Origin: Lithodes maja
Lineage: Eukaryota; Arthropoda; Malacostraca; Decapoda; Lithodidae
Direction: 5' to 3'
DNA length: 64,000 bases
Assembly (NCBI GenBank): GCA_037953745.1
Contig: JBAKBP010001403.1
Coordinates: 134,001 to 198,000, forward strand
Each line of letters opens with the position of its first letter. Within the stretch, counting starts at the first letter, position 1. A program made the translations under genes and the position numbers. Under the pieces are notes generated by a model. That model was not told the DNA's origin. It made no database searches and saw only the letters and a list, made by a program, of their open reading frames with translations. Positions 43,271-55,353 of this stretch are shown one piece after another.

Positions 43271-44059
43271 TTAAGGACCTCGCTAGGCTACGAGCCGCTT
43301 GCTCAGCCACTGTTTCCTAGCCTACTACATCCCAGCTAGACTTTGCTCGATTAGCAGATACAGAATAGTATTGAAGCTTTCCTTATGTATGATATTGTTT
43401 ATGCACTATTGATTTCATGTGTTGCACGCTTAGCTACTTTAGTGATTAGTGGCCCACGAGCACAATCCGAGTAGGCTATTGCCGGTGCATTGGCGGAGTA
43501 CTTCTTTTTAATGTTTGCCATTTACTATTGCCTATTCTTATAATTCTTCTTATGTCAATTTAAACCTTTAATGATACTTAATTACCAGTGTGTTGCTTAT
43601 TGAATTGCTGTTCAAAATCCGATACGTACTTCTTACGAGCATCCGAGAAGCATCTAACTTTTTCAGAAGATTCCTTGCTCGATGCTCAAGGACTATTGAT
43701 TAACGTAACGTAATAGTGCCGATCCGAAGTAGAGGGTGGAGGACTTCTTAAGTTCTTAGTCAAGGGTGGATTACTTCGGCTTCGGCCAACACTATTCTTT
43801 GGTGTTGTGGTGTCTTACTTCTTTGTTTGATTGTTGACCAGACTAGATAATTCCTGTCTCTTTATTAGTCTGTTGTTGAACACTAGTACCGAGTTCTTAT
43901 ATACCCCGTTATAGCAGATCGAACTCTGGAGGGTATTGGTGTTTTTTGTTCGGCTGGCAGTACTCAGGGTTTGGGATCGTGTGTTTCCGTTGTGGCAGCG
44001 AGCCGTACTCGAGTCCTGATTGAGAGCCCTGGTGTACCCGAGTGCCAGGTCGTAACAAA

Positions 44060-44071
44060 TGGCGACCTTGC
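44060..44071 (+). other. Primer binding site of second gypsy unit
   Basis: TGGCGACCTTGC two bases after the LTR end; same as in copy 1. Confidence 0.75.
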
Positions 44072-44269
44072 TTAGGATTTTGTGAACAGTATAAATGTTT
44101 GCAGAGTTGTACAACATTTGTTTGTTTGTATTTTAGCGTGCATATTGAAGAATATTTTTTTTGTATGGCAATTAGTAGAGCATTTAAGAGACTCCAGTTA
44201 ATTTAGTAATTAGTGCTTGCATAGGAAGTTTAACACTTTTGTCTCGAGAATTTTTTTGTGGACTTCAGT

Positions 44270-47200
44270 ATGTCGTGCCCTAGCACTGACGATGAGCGAG
44301 AGATGCCATTTGAAGAGGTGCCGTTAGTAACCAGTGAGGAGGATGCTAGAGTTTTTGTGAGTAAGCGGTACCATGTGACGGAGGAGAGGCTGACTGGGGT
44401 GGATGTTTATGGCTTGCACCTGATAGCCAAGGTTTTGGGCATTTCCAATGCAGTAGGGATGTCCAAGAGGGAGCTGATTTCCTGGGTGTTGCGTGGGCGA
44501 CATGGGGTTTCGGAGGAGAGGGCGTTTGGGGGGGTTCCTCCCCAGATCCCCTCTCACTCGACTCCCACAGTGCCGTCCACTCAGTTACCGGAGGTTAGCA
44601 CTCTCCCACAGAGGGATGAGAATTGGCAGATTGGAGTGCCCTCGGGTGGTGCACATGGTGGTTCCCCAGTTTTTGCCCCCCTCCTTCAGTAGTGGAAGCT
44701 CCCTCTTCCTGCCTGTCTCCAGATATGGTATTTAAACTTGAGCTTGCTAAGATTGAGGCTAGGAAGCAGGAGAATGAGACCAGGAGGCAGGAGGATGAGA
44801 CGAGGAGGCAGGAGATTGAGGTTAGGAGGCATGAGGCTGAGCTTAGGTACGACTCAGAGAAATATTGTGCCCAATTAGATTTAGATAAGACTCGTGCAGA
44901 GTCGACAGGGATTCGGATGGGCCGTGAGGGCCAAGTAAGAGAACAGTCCTTAGCCCACTTAGTCAAATTGGTGCCGGTATTTAGTGAAACTGAAGTCACA
45001 GAATTTTTTAATCGTTTTGAGAAGAAGTGTAGGGAGCATAATTGGCCTGAAGAGAAGTGGGCAGCTCTAGTCTCCTCAAGACTTACGGGTAAGGGTCTGA
45101 AGGCTTATGATGCACTGCCTTTAGAGTCTTGCATTGACTACCCAGTATTGAAGAGAGCTGTCCTACGGGCATACGAGTTGCAACCGGAAACATATCGATT
45201 GAAGTTTCGGGGTGTTACAAAGACTAGGGAGGCGACCTTTCTTGAACATGCCCGGGACTTAAAAGATGCACTTACAAACTGGACACGTTCTGAGAAAGCT
45301 GAGACGGCCGAACAGTTGACTGAGCTGTTTCTGCTCGAGCAGTTTTATAAGTGTACTGGTGCAGAAATGACTTTAACTATTAAAGAAAAGAACCCAAAAA
45401 CTTTACAGGAGGCAGCTGAGATGGCTGACCTCCGGCTATCACTAATTCGTGGGTGCGGGTCTGCCCAGCGTAGTGAGGCAGGTAACAAGGGGCGTGACGC
45501 CCCACCCCCCCGAGTTAGTGATATACCTTATGCAAACAAGTACAAGAGCCATGATACCAAGACTGACCACAAGACTAGCACCGTCCCATTTAAGAAGGGG
45601 CCGGGCCCTTCCCAGTACCAAGGGAAGCCCAAAGGGGAGTTGGAGTGTTATCATTGTCATAAAAAGGGGCACTTTGCAAGAGTCTGTCCTAGCAAACCAC
45701 CTACAGCAGCTGTGTCTTTGGCCTGCAACATTGGTGTGTCTCCGAAGTCATCTGAGTTTGCCCGGGGCAGTTCGTCAGAGGCTGAGGCACAGCCAATGCA
45801 GAAGCACCTGGGAGGCTCGAACCCTGCTCAGGATGTTTTTTGCGACCATAGAGGGCGGGGTTGCGTGATGTGGGCGGGGCGCAAGCATGGAGTAGAGGTC
45901 TTGCGTGATACAGGTGCTTCCCAGACTCTGATGAGAAACTTGACTGGCTACCCTATAAATGCGGCTCGGGTGGTAGTGGTGCAGGGTATTAATGCAACTC
46001 GGTCATACCCGCTGGTGCGGTTGGAGTTGGAGGTGGATGGTGTGGCACGTGAATTGGATGTCGGGATTGTGGAGAAACTGCCAGTGGAGGGCGTCGACCT
46101 TCTTCTCGGCAACGACTTTGCAATGCCCGGGTTCTACCCTTAGTCGTTGCCGAGAGGTCGGCCGACGTGAGTAGGGAAGAGCAAGAGTGGGTCGAGCGGT
46201 GCCAGACACAACCCATGGCGTGTGTTGTCACCCGAGCTCGGGCAGCTAAAGTGTCACAGCCTAGTCCTCCGTCTTCAGACCAGCGGAGGAACGATCAACA
46301 GGAGGAGGCTAAAGCTGGAGTTGGTTTTAAGAGTTTTGACTCGGCGGCTCTCCCGGGTGATTCAGTATTGGCACCTATGTTAGAGTCTGGAGAGGCCCCA
46401 GGACCTGTCACAGCTAGTGAGGAGGTAGGGCAGGAAGAGACTCCGAGGCAGCAACGTTACACACGGAGAGAAAAAAGGGTTGCTCAGTTTGATATTGGGG
46501 GAGGACTTGGATTGCTTCGGAAGCATCTAGACAGGTTGGTTCCCTCAGATATTTGTAAACTGCAGTTGGAGGATCCGGAAGTTCAGAAGTGTGGTAATGG
46601 TGCTGTCGAGATCAAACACGAGGACGGGGAAGCATGTCGTGTGAACCTGTTGGAGGAGTTTGTGAGGCAACCACCTGAGCAGCCTACTATCCCTGCGTTG
46701 GTCTGCCGCGGCCAAGGTGGAGAAGGAGAGGGGGGCAGTAGGGCACAGGTGGAGGAGAGTAGGGATTGTCATGTCTCGGCGGAGCAGTGGGCGGGGGACA
46801 CGAGTCTGGTGGCTGTGGAAGCGCTAGAGCGCCTGCCTGAGCAGCAGTGTGCAGCACTCCAGCACCAGCTCGGTTCATACCCCACTCGTCGTGCCGAGCC
46901 CCTGAGTCTCACAACTCGGGCGGTGCAAGATGTTCCACGGGCAGGTCACGTGAATGTTGAAAGACCGTTAGCCTCGTTGTTTCGGTGGTTCAAGGTGGGC
47001 GACGAGGCTTTGGCATGGTTGCCAGGTCAGGGTCGACCCATGGCTGCCAAGGGTGGTGGTCAAAAGGAGGACATTGAGCAGATTGGTGAGGTTGGCTGTG
47101 GAGTGGATGTGCCCGGTCGTCACATAGCCTCCCAATGCTGCTCTAGTCTAATGCAACAGCCCTACCATAGACCGACTGTATCTGGCCATGTCTCTAAAAG

Positions 47201-48035
47201 CGGTGATGCTGAGCAGGCAGATGTCGTCACAAGGAATGCGGGGGTGCGCATGTACGGTATCGGCGGGGAAGCCTTAGCAATAATGAACTATGGGAGTGAC
47301 TGCACAGGTGGTACTGACTGTCCCTCTCATGACCTGGCTGTTCTAGGGACGAAGGTGGAGAAGGAGGGAGACTACAGGTTAGAAGCTGCGGTCTCGGCTG
47401 GGTTGTGGGAGGGCACTAGGCATGTTGTTCGTGGAGACAGTGCAAGGCAGTTGTTTACTAGGCTATGGCAGTACTTTCGCATGTTTGTTGCTTCTCCAGG
47501 CCTGATGTACGGGGTAGAATCCGACATGCAGGCTGGAGATAGTGCAAGGCTCAGTTTAATTCCCTACCGTATAAATCCTGCTCGACAGCCTATGGTGCAA
47601 GCAGAGCTGGATGTTGTGGACGGGAGTACCTACCAGTGCAATGTTATGCCTGACGGACTTAAGAATGCACTAGCAACGTTTCAGAACCTGATGAATGAAA
47701 TTGAAAAGGACGATGATGGGCTGGAGCATCCTGTTAGTTTCTGCTCGGAGAAGTACAATTCGGCCCAGGGGAGCTGCTCTGTTGTCGAGGAGGAGCTGCT
47801 GGCGGTTGTGTTTGCGCTGGGGCATTTCGAGGTCTATGTTCCAGCCTATGGTCCGGTCGTTGTAGTTTACCCAGATCATCACCCTCTCAAGATCTTGGAC
47901 CAGTTTCACAATCGGAATGTGAGGCTGACCAGGTGGTCACTAAGGTTATTGGTATATAACCTGGACATACGCCATATTGCCGGTTGTGACAACGTGGTTG
48001 CAGATGGTCATTCAAGGGTATGTGATCCTGGGTAG
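44270..48035 (+). pseudogene. gag-protease-pol remnant of second gypsy unit, two frameshifts
   Basis: ATG at 44270 (MSCPSTDDE). First shift near 44680: a C run of six where copy 1 has seven. The second frame (to 46143) has the coiled coil, which is shorter than in copy 1 (repeats of EARKQENETRRQ type), the SCAN-like capsid (VPVFSETEVTEFFNRFEK), the knuckle CYHCHKKGHFARVC and the protease DTGAS/LLLGNDFAMP. A 7-bp deletion near 46128 (CTTCTGA missing relative to 39382) shifts the frame again; 46167-48035 continues like the first unit, with the same absence of RT and integrase cores. Confidence 0.85.
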
Positions 48036-48524
48036 ATTGACACACGGGTAGCCTCCTGCTTTAGTTTGAATAGTATTTTGCGTTTGGTGCTTGTTGGCTC
48101 GCGGTTGTAGCCCAGCGTATTGGGTCGTAAAGCAGGAGTTGAGCGTTTGGTATAGAAGAAAATAGGCTGCCCTTATAGTGCAGCCGGGAAAAACATATTC
48201 AAATATAAAAATCATAAAAAAACTCTTTCTTTTGATATAGATAATTGTATAAGTTTGTCATAGCCTATAGAGTTTGAGTAGTCCACGAACTATCAAACGG
48301 CTGAGCTGCTGTAAGCTCGCTCTGGGAGCATGATATTGTGTCTTTTTTTGCTATTGGTTGGGAGGAGTTATAAAATGTGAATTTTTTTTTTAATAATAAG
48401 ATGTGTTTTAGTGATAAACTCAGCTTTGTTTTAGTGCCATGCGGTCGCTGGGTGTGAGGGGCTTGATAGGGTTCTGTGTGTCAGATTTTAGCTCAGGGTT
48501 GAGCAAGTAAAATCTTGGGGGAGG

Positions 48525-50385
48525 TGTGACGCATGTCGAGTGTGAGCATGCTATACAGAACGCCCAGTCATGCCCCACTCTCGCTAGGATCGTCAGGGCA
48601 GGAACTTTGGCTGTAGTCTGTGTAGAGTTTCCTAACTTAGTTCATGTGAGCCGTTGTACTATAAGTATTATGAATATGTATTTTGTTTTCATCTGAGTCA
48701 ACGAGTTCTATTTTATATCATTAGTTATAAGTATTGTGTATAAAACTTATTTGTAATGATGAGAGGAGAGAGAGAGATTACGTAACGGGGGTCAGTGAGT
48801 GCGCCATGCGGGAGGTGGGCCTAACTCACTAGCACTCCCCTCCTCCCTCCTCCCCCTCAGTGCGTGGGAAAGCCTTTGTCTATCCCAGATTGAGAGAGAT
48901 AAATTACGTAATGATTGTCAGTGTGCGGTCCTTAGTTGTTTACGATATGCTCACTAGAGGGCCGAGTATAAAAAGGGAAGTCTCGCCACATTTTCTTCAG
49001 AACTCATTAGGCAGAGCGACTTCTCATTTCCCTTGCTAACTATAGACATTCTTCTGACTGATGTGAACTTTCTCTACTACCGTACCTTCTTACCTTCTCT
49101 TTTCCCTACCCTTTTTAACTTCAATGGTCCCGTTGGTGCAGAGTTAGTCAGCCAACGTATTATCGCTTGAGTTCTCACGAGATATATGCCTATTAGATAG
49201 CCTATTTTGGAAGGGTCAACTTAGAATAGGATTGATTAATGTTTGTTGCACTCGTATATGCATTTCCCTGTGTATTATTATTATTGTTCCTGTTTTCTGC
49301 TAGTCTAGGTAATGCTAGACTGGGATAAGGCTACTGGTGTTGTGATTCCCGATGTGTACTAGATTTTGTTGAACCTGTACAATCGCAACGGAGACGTGGG
49401 AAGCCTAGGTGGTCTTTCTGACTGTGTACCTTGTGAGTTTAGCACTGTGTTGCGAGTGAGGGCTTTTGCCTCTGCCACCCAACACTGTGCTAACTCGTTT
49501 GCTTTGACTTTGAGAGGATCGCCAGGAGAGAACCAGATACTAGTGATCTGGATCTCTCAAGAGAGCATCCGTCAATTAACGTAATTTGGCCGCACAGCCT
49601 TAAGGACCTCGCTAGGCTACGAGCCGCTTGCTCAGCCACTGTTTCCTAGCCTACTACATCCCAGCTAGACTTTGCTCGATTAGCAGATACAGAATAGTAT
49701 TGAAGCTTTCCTTATGTATGATATTGTTTATGCACTATTGATTTCATGTGTTGCACGCTTAGCTACTTTAGTGATTAGTGGCCCACGAGCACAATCCGAG
49801 TTGGTTATTGCCGGTGCATTGGCGGAGTACTTCTTTTTAATGTTTGCCATTTACTATTGCCTATTCTTATAATTCTTCTTATGTCAATTTAAACCTTTAA
49901 TGATACTTAATTACCAGTGTGTTGCTTATTGAATTGCTGTTCAAAATCGATACGTACTTCTTACGAGCATCCGAGAAGCATCTAACTTTTTCAGAAGATT
50001 CCTTGCTCGATGCTCAAGGACTATTGATTAACGTAACGTAATAGTGCCGATCCGAAGTAGAGGGTGGAGGACTTCTTAAGTTCTTAGTCAAGGGTGGATT
50101 ACTTCGGCTTCGGCCAACACTATTCTTTGGTGTTGTGGTGTCTTACTTCTTTGTTTGATTGTTGACCAGACTAGATAATTCCTGTCTCTTTATTAGTCTG
50201 TTGTTGAACACTAGTACCGAGTTCTTATATACCCCGTTATAGCAGATCGAACTCAGGAGGGTATTGGTGTTTTTTGTTCGGCTGGCAGTACTCAGGGTTT
50301 GGGATCGTGTGTTTCCGTTGTGGCAGCGAGCCGTACTCGAGTCCTGATTGAGAGCCCTGGTGTACCCGAGTGCCAGGTCGTAACA
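48525..50385 (+). repeat. 3' LTR of gypsy composite
   Basis: 1861 bp, TG...CA, preceded by the PPT at 48514-48524. It differs from the shared LTR by few substitutions, two 1-bp deletions (CATCCCG/CATCCG and ATCCGATA/ATCGATA) and the absent MITE. Confidence 0.92.
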
Positions 50386-50386
50386 A

Positions 50387-51324
50387 TATGGCCTGAAGAC
50401 CTTCGTGATGTGTGACTGTCGAACTGGTTACATCCAGGACCTAATTTTGTATATGGGCAAGAAAACAGAATTGGTGGAAATGAGGCATACAGAATTTCTG
50501 GGGCCATCGTCATTACCATGCTGCAGGGCTACCTGGACAGGGGCCACATACTGTACATTGACAACTGGTACACCAGCCCCTCCCTTGCCAAGTTCCTGCA
50601 TAGCCGCACTACAGGAGTCTGTGGCACCGTCAGGAGGAATCGGATCTTCATGCCCGAACTACCATCCAGGCGAGAAAAGGGCTCCATCATCCAGAAGCAG
50701 GCTAACAATGTCCTCATGTTGTCCTGGATGGATAACCGTGATGTGAACCTCCTCACAACAGTCCACCGTCCCATCTTCACAGACAGCAGACGTCGTGACA
50801 GAGCAACTGGCGAAGTTATCAAGAAACCTTTGGCCATCTGCGATTATAACTTCAACATGCGGCTGGTGGACAAATCAGATGCTGTCATCTCGTCATGTGA
50901 GTGTGCAAGGAAGACGATGAGGTGGTATAAGAAGTTATTCTTCTACCTCCTCGATCTCACCCTCTATAACAGCAATATCCTCTACTCAACAATCACCGAC
51001 AAGCAGGAAACGATGGAGAACTTCTGCATCGAGTTGTCCAGGCAGACGTTGAGGGAATACATGACTGTCCCCCACTTCCAGCAACCCCCGGCCCATTGAC
51101 AGCCAGTAGCAGAAGGGATTGCCAGGCTGACACAACGCCACTTCCCTGAATATGTGCCGGCCACAGAAAACAATGACAAACCCCGAAGACGGTGTCATGT
51201 GTGCTGCAACACGGCACAGAGGGAGCCTGAGAGATCAGATACCAGGTGGATGTGCAGAGAATGTGATGTTCCACTGTGTCTCCCGGACTGCTTCAGGGAG
51301 TATCACACCCTTGAGTATTTCTAA
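50387..51324 (+). pseudogene. piggyBac transposase C-terminal half (copy 2)
   Basis: YGLKTFVMCDCRTGYIQD, then a frameshift near 50490-50510, YIDNWYTSPSLAKFLHSR with a catalytic Asp, SWMDNRDVNLL with the third Asp, ICDYNFNMRLVDKSDAV, an in-frame TGA at about 51097, and the cysteine-rich C-terminal domain (CHVCCNTAQ ... CRECDVPLCLPDCFREYHTL) to TAA at 51322-51324. It retains the HSRTTG codons deleted in copy 1. Confidence 0.88.
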
Positions 51325-52200
51325 AACTGTACTCAAACACTGCGATAAAAGACGCTATGAAATGTGAAATTGTGTATAAAAACCAAGTGTAATAATAAAT
51401 ATAGGCTATTCAAAGTGCCGAACACAATAAGTAAGTGATATTGACACTCAAATATACGTAAAACAGTGACGGACACCAATAAGTGTAAATATAGCATATT
51501 TCTAAGTCGAAAGTGCGTAAAACAATGTGTGAAACGAATATTTTATAACTATAAAACATATGATAAAGTAATAATCTGAATAAAGATGGGAAGTAACATG
51601 AACACTGAATAAAGATGGGAAGTAACATGAAAACTGAATAAAGCTGGGGATTAAGAGAGAAAGGCAATAAAAGTGAAAGTGGTGGTGGCGTGTGTCAGTC
51701 AGCTGGGTGTGTGTATGTGCGTTCGTTTTGTTATTGTCCGAGACCATGATGGCCGCCCGTATCCATGGCAACGGGGACGCGCTCTGGTCGTGCCACTCGT
51801 GTGCACTTACAAGACTTATATCTAAGCACTTTTCACACTGTAACTTCACTCACAATGACATTATGTGATACATGTTGCTAATATAATTATGAACTATGAA
51901 GGCACACATGATGCTCGGCTGGTGTAAATAACCGTCACTCGAAAACTAGCTGCATCGTACATCTGCCATGCTGCCGCGCTCAACTATGGCTGCCCGGACG
52001 GGAAGTTTGAAGGCCGCCCGGTACCAGCTGATGTATGAGGCTGCCCCCCCCCCCCCCCCCATACGACCCCCAAATGACCGAGGTGAGTACTTTTGTTTCT
52101 TTTCTCACAGTTTTCTTCCATTTTAGAAAAAAAGAAAAAATGGCAAAATCGGCCGGTCCCTGGATGTACATTTATTTATATTTAGCTGGTGCTCAATGGG
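51325..52200. other. piggyBac copy 2 3' noncoding region
   Basis: AT-rich at first; a partly duplicated GAATAAAGATGGGAAGTAAC segment at about 51578 and 51608; the conserved block GATGGCCGCC ... CCATGGCAACGGGGACGC near 51749-51781; an 18-C run at 52043-52060; and the element end at 52200. Confidence 0.65.
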
Positions 52201-52204
52201 TTAA

Positions 52205-52837
52205 AGCTAAAAATGTAGCAACTGTCTTGCAGGTCTTCTAATTATCCTAGAACATAATTATATATATATATAGGATTGTAGTTGTATCCTCGGGTGCATG
52301 GAGTTGTCAGGCCCTATCAGGTCCACTTGTTCCTGAAATATCTGGGGTGCTGGTGAGTAGATTGCATAAGGGAGTGCTCATCATATCCCAAATCTGGCGG
52401 AACAATACAGAGGGCGTCACTTCTGGTGGAGACTACGTAAAAGGAGGGTTCTAATTGGTGGTCCCAGGGTGGCTGTGGTTGGCTGAGGATGGTGGCTTGT
52501 GACTGGCTGAGAGAATCCTTCGTTTTCTCAGGTGGCTGTGGGCGTGAAAGAGAACTGTGGAATGGACGGCTGGGCATGGTCAACTCAGGTAGATTCTGGT
52601 AGACTCGTAGGGGGGACTCAGGTAAACGTCTTTGTTGTCTGTCCTGGGAGTTTGAGATTGCCTGAGTGGTTATGCTGGCCACTCGGTGTATCGTTGGTGT
52701 GGGGCCCGTCATCTCAGTCTGTGACAGGATTAAGAGATGTTAGTAGGGGACAGTTGGATAAAAAAACAAGAAAAAAGTATATATATAGACTGAATATAAT
52801 ATAATTTTATACAGTATATACTGTATATACCGGAACA

Positions 52838-52839
<2 letters not shown>
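52205..52839. other. Unannotated stretch
   Basis: No gene or element recognised. The GTGG/GGCTG-rich 52420-52660 part has open frames on both strands (52317-52712 minus, 52532-52804 plus) without recognisable domains. Confidence 0.3.

Positions 52840-52888
<49 letters not shown>
52840..52888. repeat. (AT)n microsatellite
   Basis: Uninterrupted TA repeats. Confidence 0.95.
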
Positions 52889-52891
<3 letters not shown>

Positions 52892-53278
52892 TGGATGGGA
52901 CTCGTTAGCCTTGGTCGGCAACTCATCTAGGGGAGACAACCTTATACAAATCAGGGTGGATGGAACTCGTCAGCCTTGGTTGGCAACCTGTCTAGGGGGG
53001 TAAACCTGATACAAATCTGTACTGCTTACCTAAGGGTAAGGCAGGTTAGTGGATGGATTAGCCGAACACCACTGTAGAAAAATAGTGCTAACAAGATACA
53101 CAGAAGGCCTCGGAGTCGGATGGATCCTAAATTGAGTGGTCAATCCTGTAAGTCCTTCACTAAACTGGCTCGGGTTGTCCCTCTCACAGGGAATAGGTCC
53201 GCTTGGGGGCATTCTGTGTATGGCCACCTTCGTAAGGGGAGTAAGGCGTCCGACAATAGATAGATAGATAGATAGATA

Positions 53279-53280
<2 letters not shown>
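52889..53280 (+). mobile_element. RTE-like 3' UTR fragment with internal duplication and GATA tail
   Basis: Ends GGCGTCCGACAATAGATAGA with a GATA tail, similar to the RTE 3' ends at 1946 and 36740. A unit of about 65 bp (GGTGGATGGRACTCGTYAGCC) occurs twice at 52889-53017. No coding region. Confidence 0.6.

Positions 53281-53338
<58 letters not shown>
53281..53338. repeat. (AT)n microsatellite
   Basis: Pure AT run between the GATA tail and the inverted-repeat element. Confidence 0.95.
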
Positions 53339-53345
<7 letters not shown>

Positions 53346-53382
53346 AAAACCAGCGCTGGGATGAACATCTTTATTGTGGGAC

Positions 53383-53411
53383 GTTTCGGCTTACACACAA
53401 GCCATCTTCAG
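53383..53411 (-). ncRNA. Hammerhead-like motif, left arm (candidate)
   Basis: Minus strand CTGAAGAT, stem GGCTT/AAGCC with loop GTGTGT, then GAAACGTC. Flanking CTTTAGG could pair with CC...TAAAG on the other side (helix-I-like). One extra base before stem II departs from the canonical core. Confidence 0.4.
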
Positions 53412-54365
53412 CCTAAAGTAAGACAAAAAGGGCCTACATAAATATTTGCATATTACTAATGGTTAATATTTAAAACGTGTAGGAGAATTATGATTATAAT
53501 TATAATTAAATTATATACTAAAATTAAGTAGGTTGGCAACACGAAATACAAGTAAATTGTACGAAAGGGGGGAGACAATATTGAAAACAAGAAGTGTAGA
53601 AACGGGTTCGCATTAAAGTAGAATGGGTTCGCAGAAATATAATTGTAAACACCAAAGATTTTTGAAAAATCGGAAAATGCATGTTATGTACGAAATACAT
53701 TAAATTAACGAGACTTCCACCCCCTTACTTTGCTTCTAATTATCTTGTGGTATGTTTTCCAGTTTTATAATGTAGGTTCTCTTCCATTAGTTCTATTTTC
53801 TTATTAGATATGTCCACATTCTATACTTATTCCTTAACCACACTCTACTTTAGTTTAATGTCTTCCTATATTGTGTTTCCCCCTTTTGTACTATTTCAAT
53901 GTGTTTTGCATTATAATTAAAACTTAATTTGTAACACTTTTATATATTTTGGTGCTTGGTGATTTTGTCTGATTCTCTGAATAATTGAATTTGTTTCTTA
54001 ATTTTCAATTTCCATCTGTAATAATGTTACTTTAGTGGCTTTCTTATATAGTGTCACTGCCTTTCATGCTAATTTAATGTATTTCGTATATAACATGAAT
54101 TTTCCGATTTTTCAAAAATCTTTTGTGTTTACAATTATATTTCCGCGAACCCATTCTACTTTAATGCGAACCCGTTTCTACACTTCTTGTTTTCAATATT
54201 GTCTCCCCCCTTTCGTACAATTTACTTGTATTTCGTGTTGCCAACCTACTTAATTTTAGTATATAATTTAATTATAATTATAATAATTATTCTCCTACAC
54301 GTTATAAATATTAACCATTAGTAATATGCAAATATTTATGTAGGCCCTTTTTGTCTTACTTTAGG

Positions 54366-54394
54366 CTGAAGATGGCTTGTGTGTAAGCCGAAAC
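54366..54394 (+). ncRNA. Hammerhead-like motif, right arm (candidate)
   Basis: Inverted copy of the motif in the left arm, unchanged over the core and stem. Confidence 0.4.
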
Positions 54395-54509
54395 GTCCCA
54401 CAATAAAGATGTTCATCCCAGCGCTGGTTTTTCTATTTATTATACGCCTCCGCTTCCCCCGTGAAGAGAGCATCGCTTCTACATATATATATAATATATA
54501 TACAGTATA

Positions 54510-55353
54510 TATATATTAATTTACAAATGCAGTCAGTCATAGATTTAAAGCAAGGTGTTTGTCTAGGCAAAGTTTAAAAGAATCAACGGTGTTGTAGTCT
54601 ATGACATCTCGTGGAAGCCCATTCCACAAGTTGACAACTCGATTGAAGAAGAAATTCTTAGACTCGTGAGTTAAAAGATTTACCAATAAATTTGCAACCG
54701 TTCTCCCGTGTGTAATTTGATTGGTCGATAGGGAAATATTTAATACAGTTGATATTGATGATGCCTTTGATGATTTTGAACACTTGAATTAATTCGCCTC
54801 TTAGTCTGCGCTGGGTTAAAGGAAATTGATTTAATTATCTATGTTGCTCCTCGTATGGTTTGTTCTTCATGCAAGGTATCATTTTGGTAACTCTACGTTG
54901 AACTCATTCTAGCTTATAGATATAGATGTGAGAGTTGCTCTCAAAGTCGCTTGTTTTACGTAATATAAAGCAAAATAATCATAACTATGATTTTTATAGG
55001 TGTGCCACCTTATAATTGAGATTGCGACACATTAATAACATGCAGGGAGGCTAATTAAGCTTAATTATGATAATATAAGGTCAAGGTGAGATTTAGGCCT
55101 ACTGCAATGATTGCTTCGCTAGTCAACTCCACTGAGTGATAGCGTGATCGCCGTCTGATTGCAAGCAATCGCAAACGTGATTCGTCGAATCAGAGGCTAT
55201 CACGTTCATTAGGGCTATTACGTTTGCGTGTGTGGCAGTACTGGGTTAAATGGACAGAATATTGTTAGTCCACCTAGTCATAGTGTTATTTTGTTCAATA
55301 AATGTACTTTCTCCTCAAATATTTCCTTGCTACCAATCTCACTTCCTTATCAT
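54510..55353 (-). mobile_element. L2/CR1 3'-end segment, left inverted arm
   Basis: About 843 bp whose reverse complement is repeated at 58918-59762. On the minus strand it carries the end of an L2/CR1-type RT (RRVTKMIPCMKN, RRLRGELIQVFKIIKGI, WNGLPRDV-like block) with frameshifts. The coding part is joined to about 400 bp of other sequence (54950-55353), including GCAAGCAATCGCAAACG palindromes and a GGGTTAA that may be a piggyBac-type end. Confidence 0.75.

Larger units (their letters stand above)
41780..44057 (+). repeat. Shared LTR of gypsy composite, with MITE inside
   Basis: Starts TGTGACGCATGTCGAG, ends GGTCGTAACA. The length is 2278 bp, or 1863 bp after removing the 411-bp MITE and one TTAA, close to LTR 48525-50385 (1861 bp). 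About 95% similar by eye to the LTRs of copy 1 near its start. Confidence 0.92.
39172..50385 (+). mobile_element. Tandem gypsy composite: internal(5'-truncated)-LTR-internal-LTR
   Basis: Two plus-strand units of the same family as 8218-16431 share the LTR at 41780-44057. The first unit starts inside the protease region (about 39172); the second has PBS, gag, protease, PPT and a 3' LTR. Internal regions 39178-41779 and 45927-48524 are almost identical, so the composite formed recently, for example by recombination between copies or through a circular intermediate. The right flank is piggyBac copy 2. Confidence 0.9.
50386..52200 (+). mobile_element. piggyBac-type transposon copy 2, 5' half missing
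   Basis: Starts directly at the gypsy LTR end, in the middle of the transposase (YGLKTFVMCD), and ends with GGG followed by TTAA (52201-52204). It is diverged from copy 1 but shares the conserved YY1/RFX-like block and the GGCCGG-containing right end (52151). The left half was lost at the gypsy junction. Confidence 0.85.
53337..54440. mobile_element. 1.1-kb inverted-repeat element with PLE-like ends
   Basis: Arms 53337-53708 and 54070-54440 are inverted copies of about 371 bp (AAATAGAAAAACCAGCGCTGG at the outer end) around an unrelated AT-rich spacer of about 360 bp. Each arm carries the hammerhead-like string CTGAAGATGGCTTGTGTGTA ... GAAAC near its outer end. No ORF of note. It may be two PLE ends in head-to-head orientation or a foldback element. 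Confidence 0.75.

Noticed and set aside
52730..53398. ORFs with long IYIY stretches (also at 56479, 58473, 58675, 59702 and 63509)
   Set aside because: Read-through of AT microsatellites; at 59702-60283 only the part after 59921 is meaningful (RTE endonuclease).
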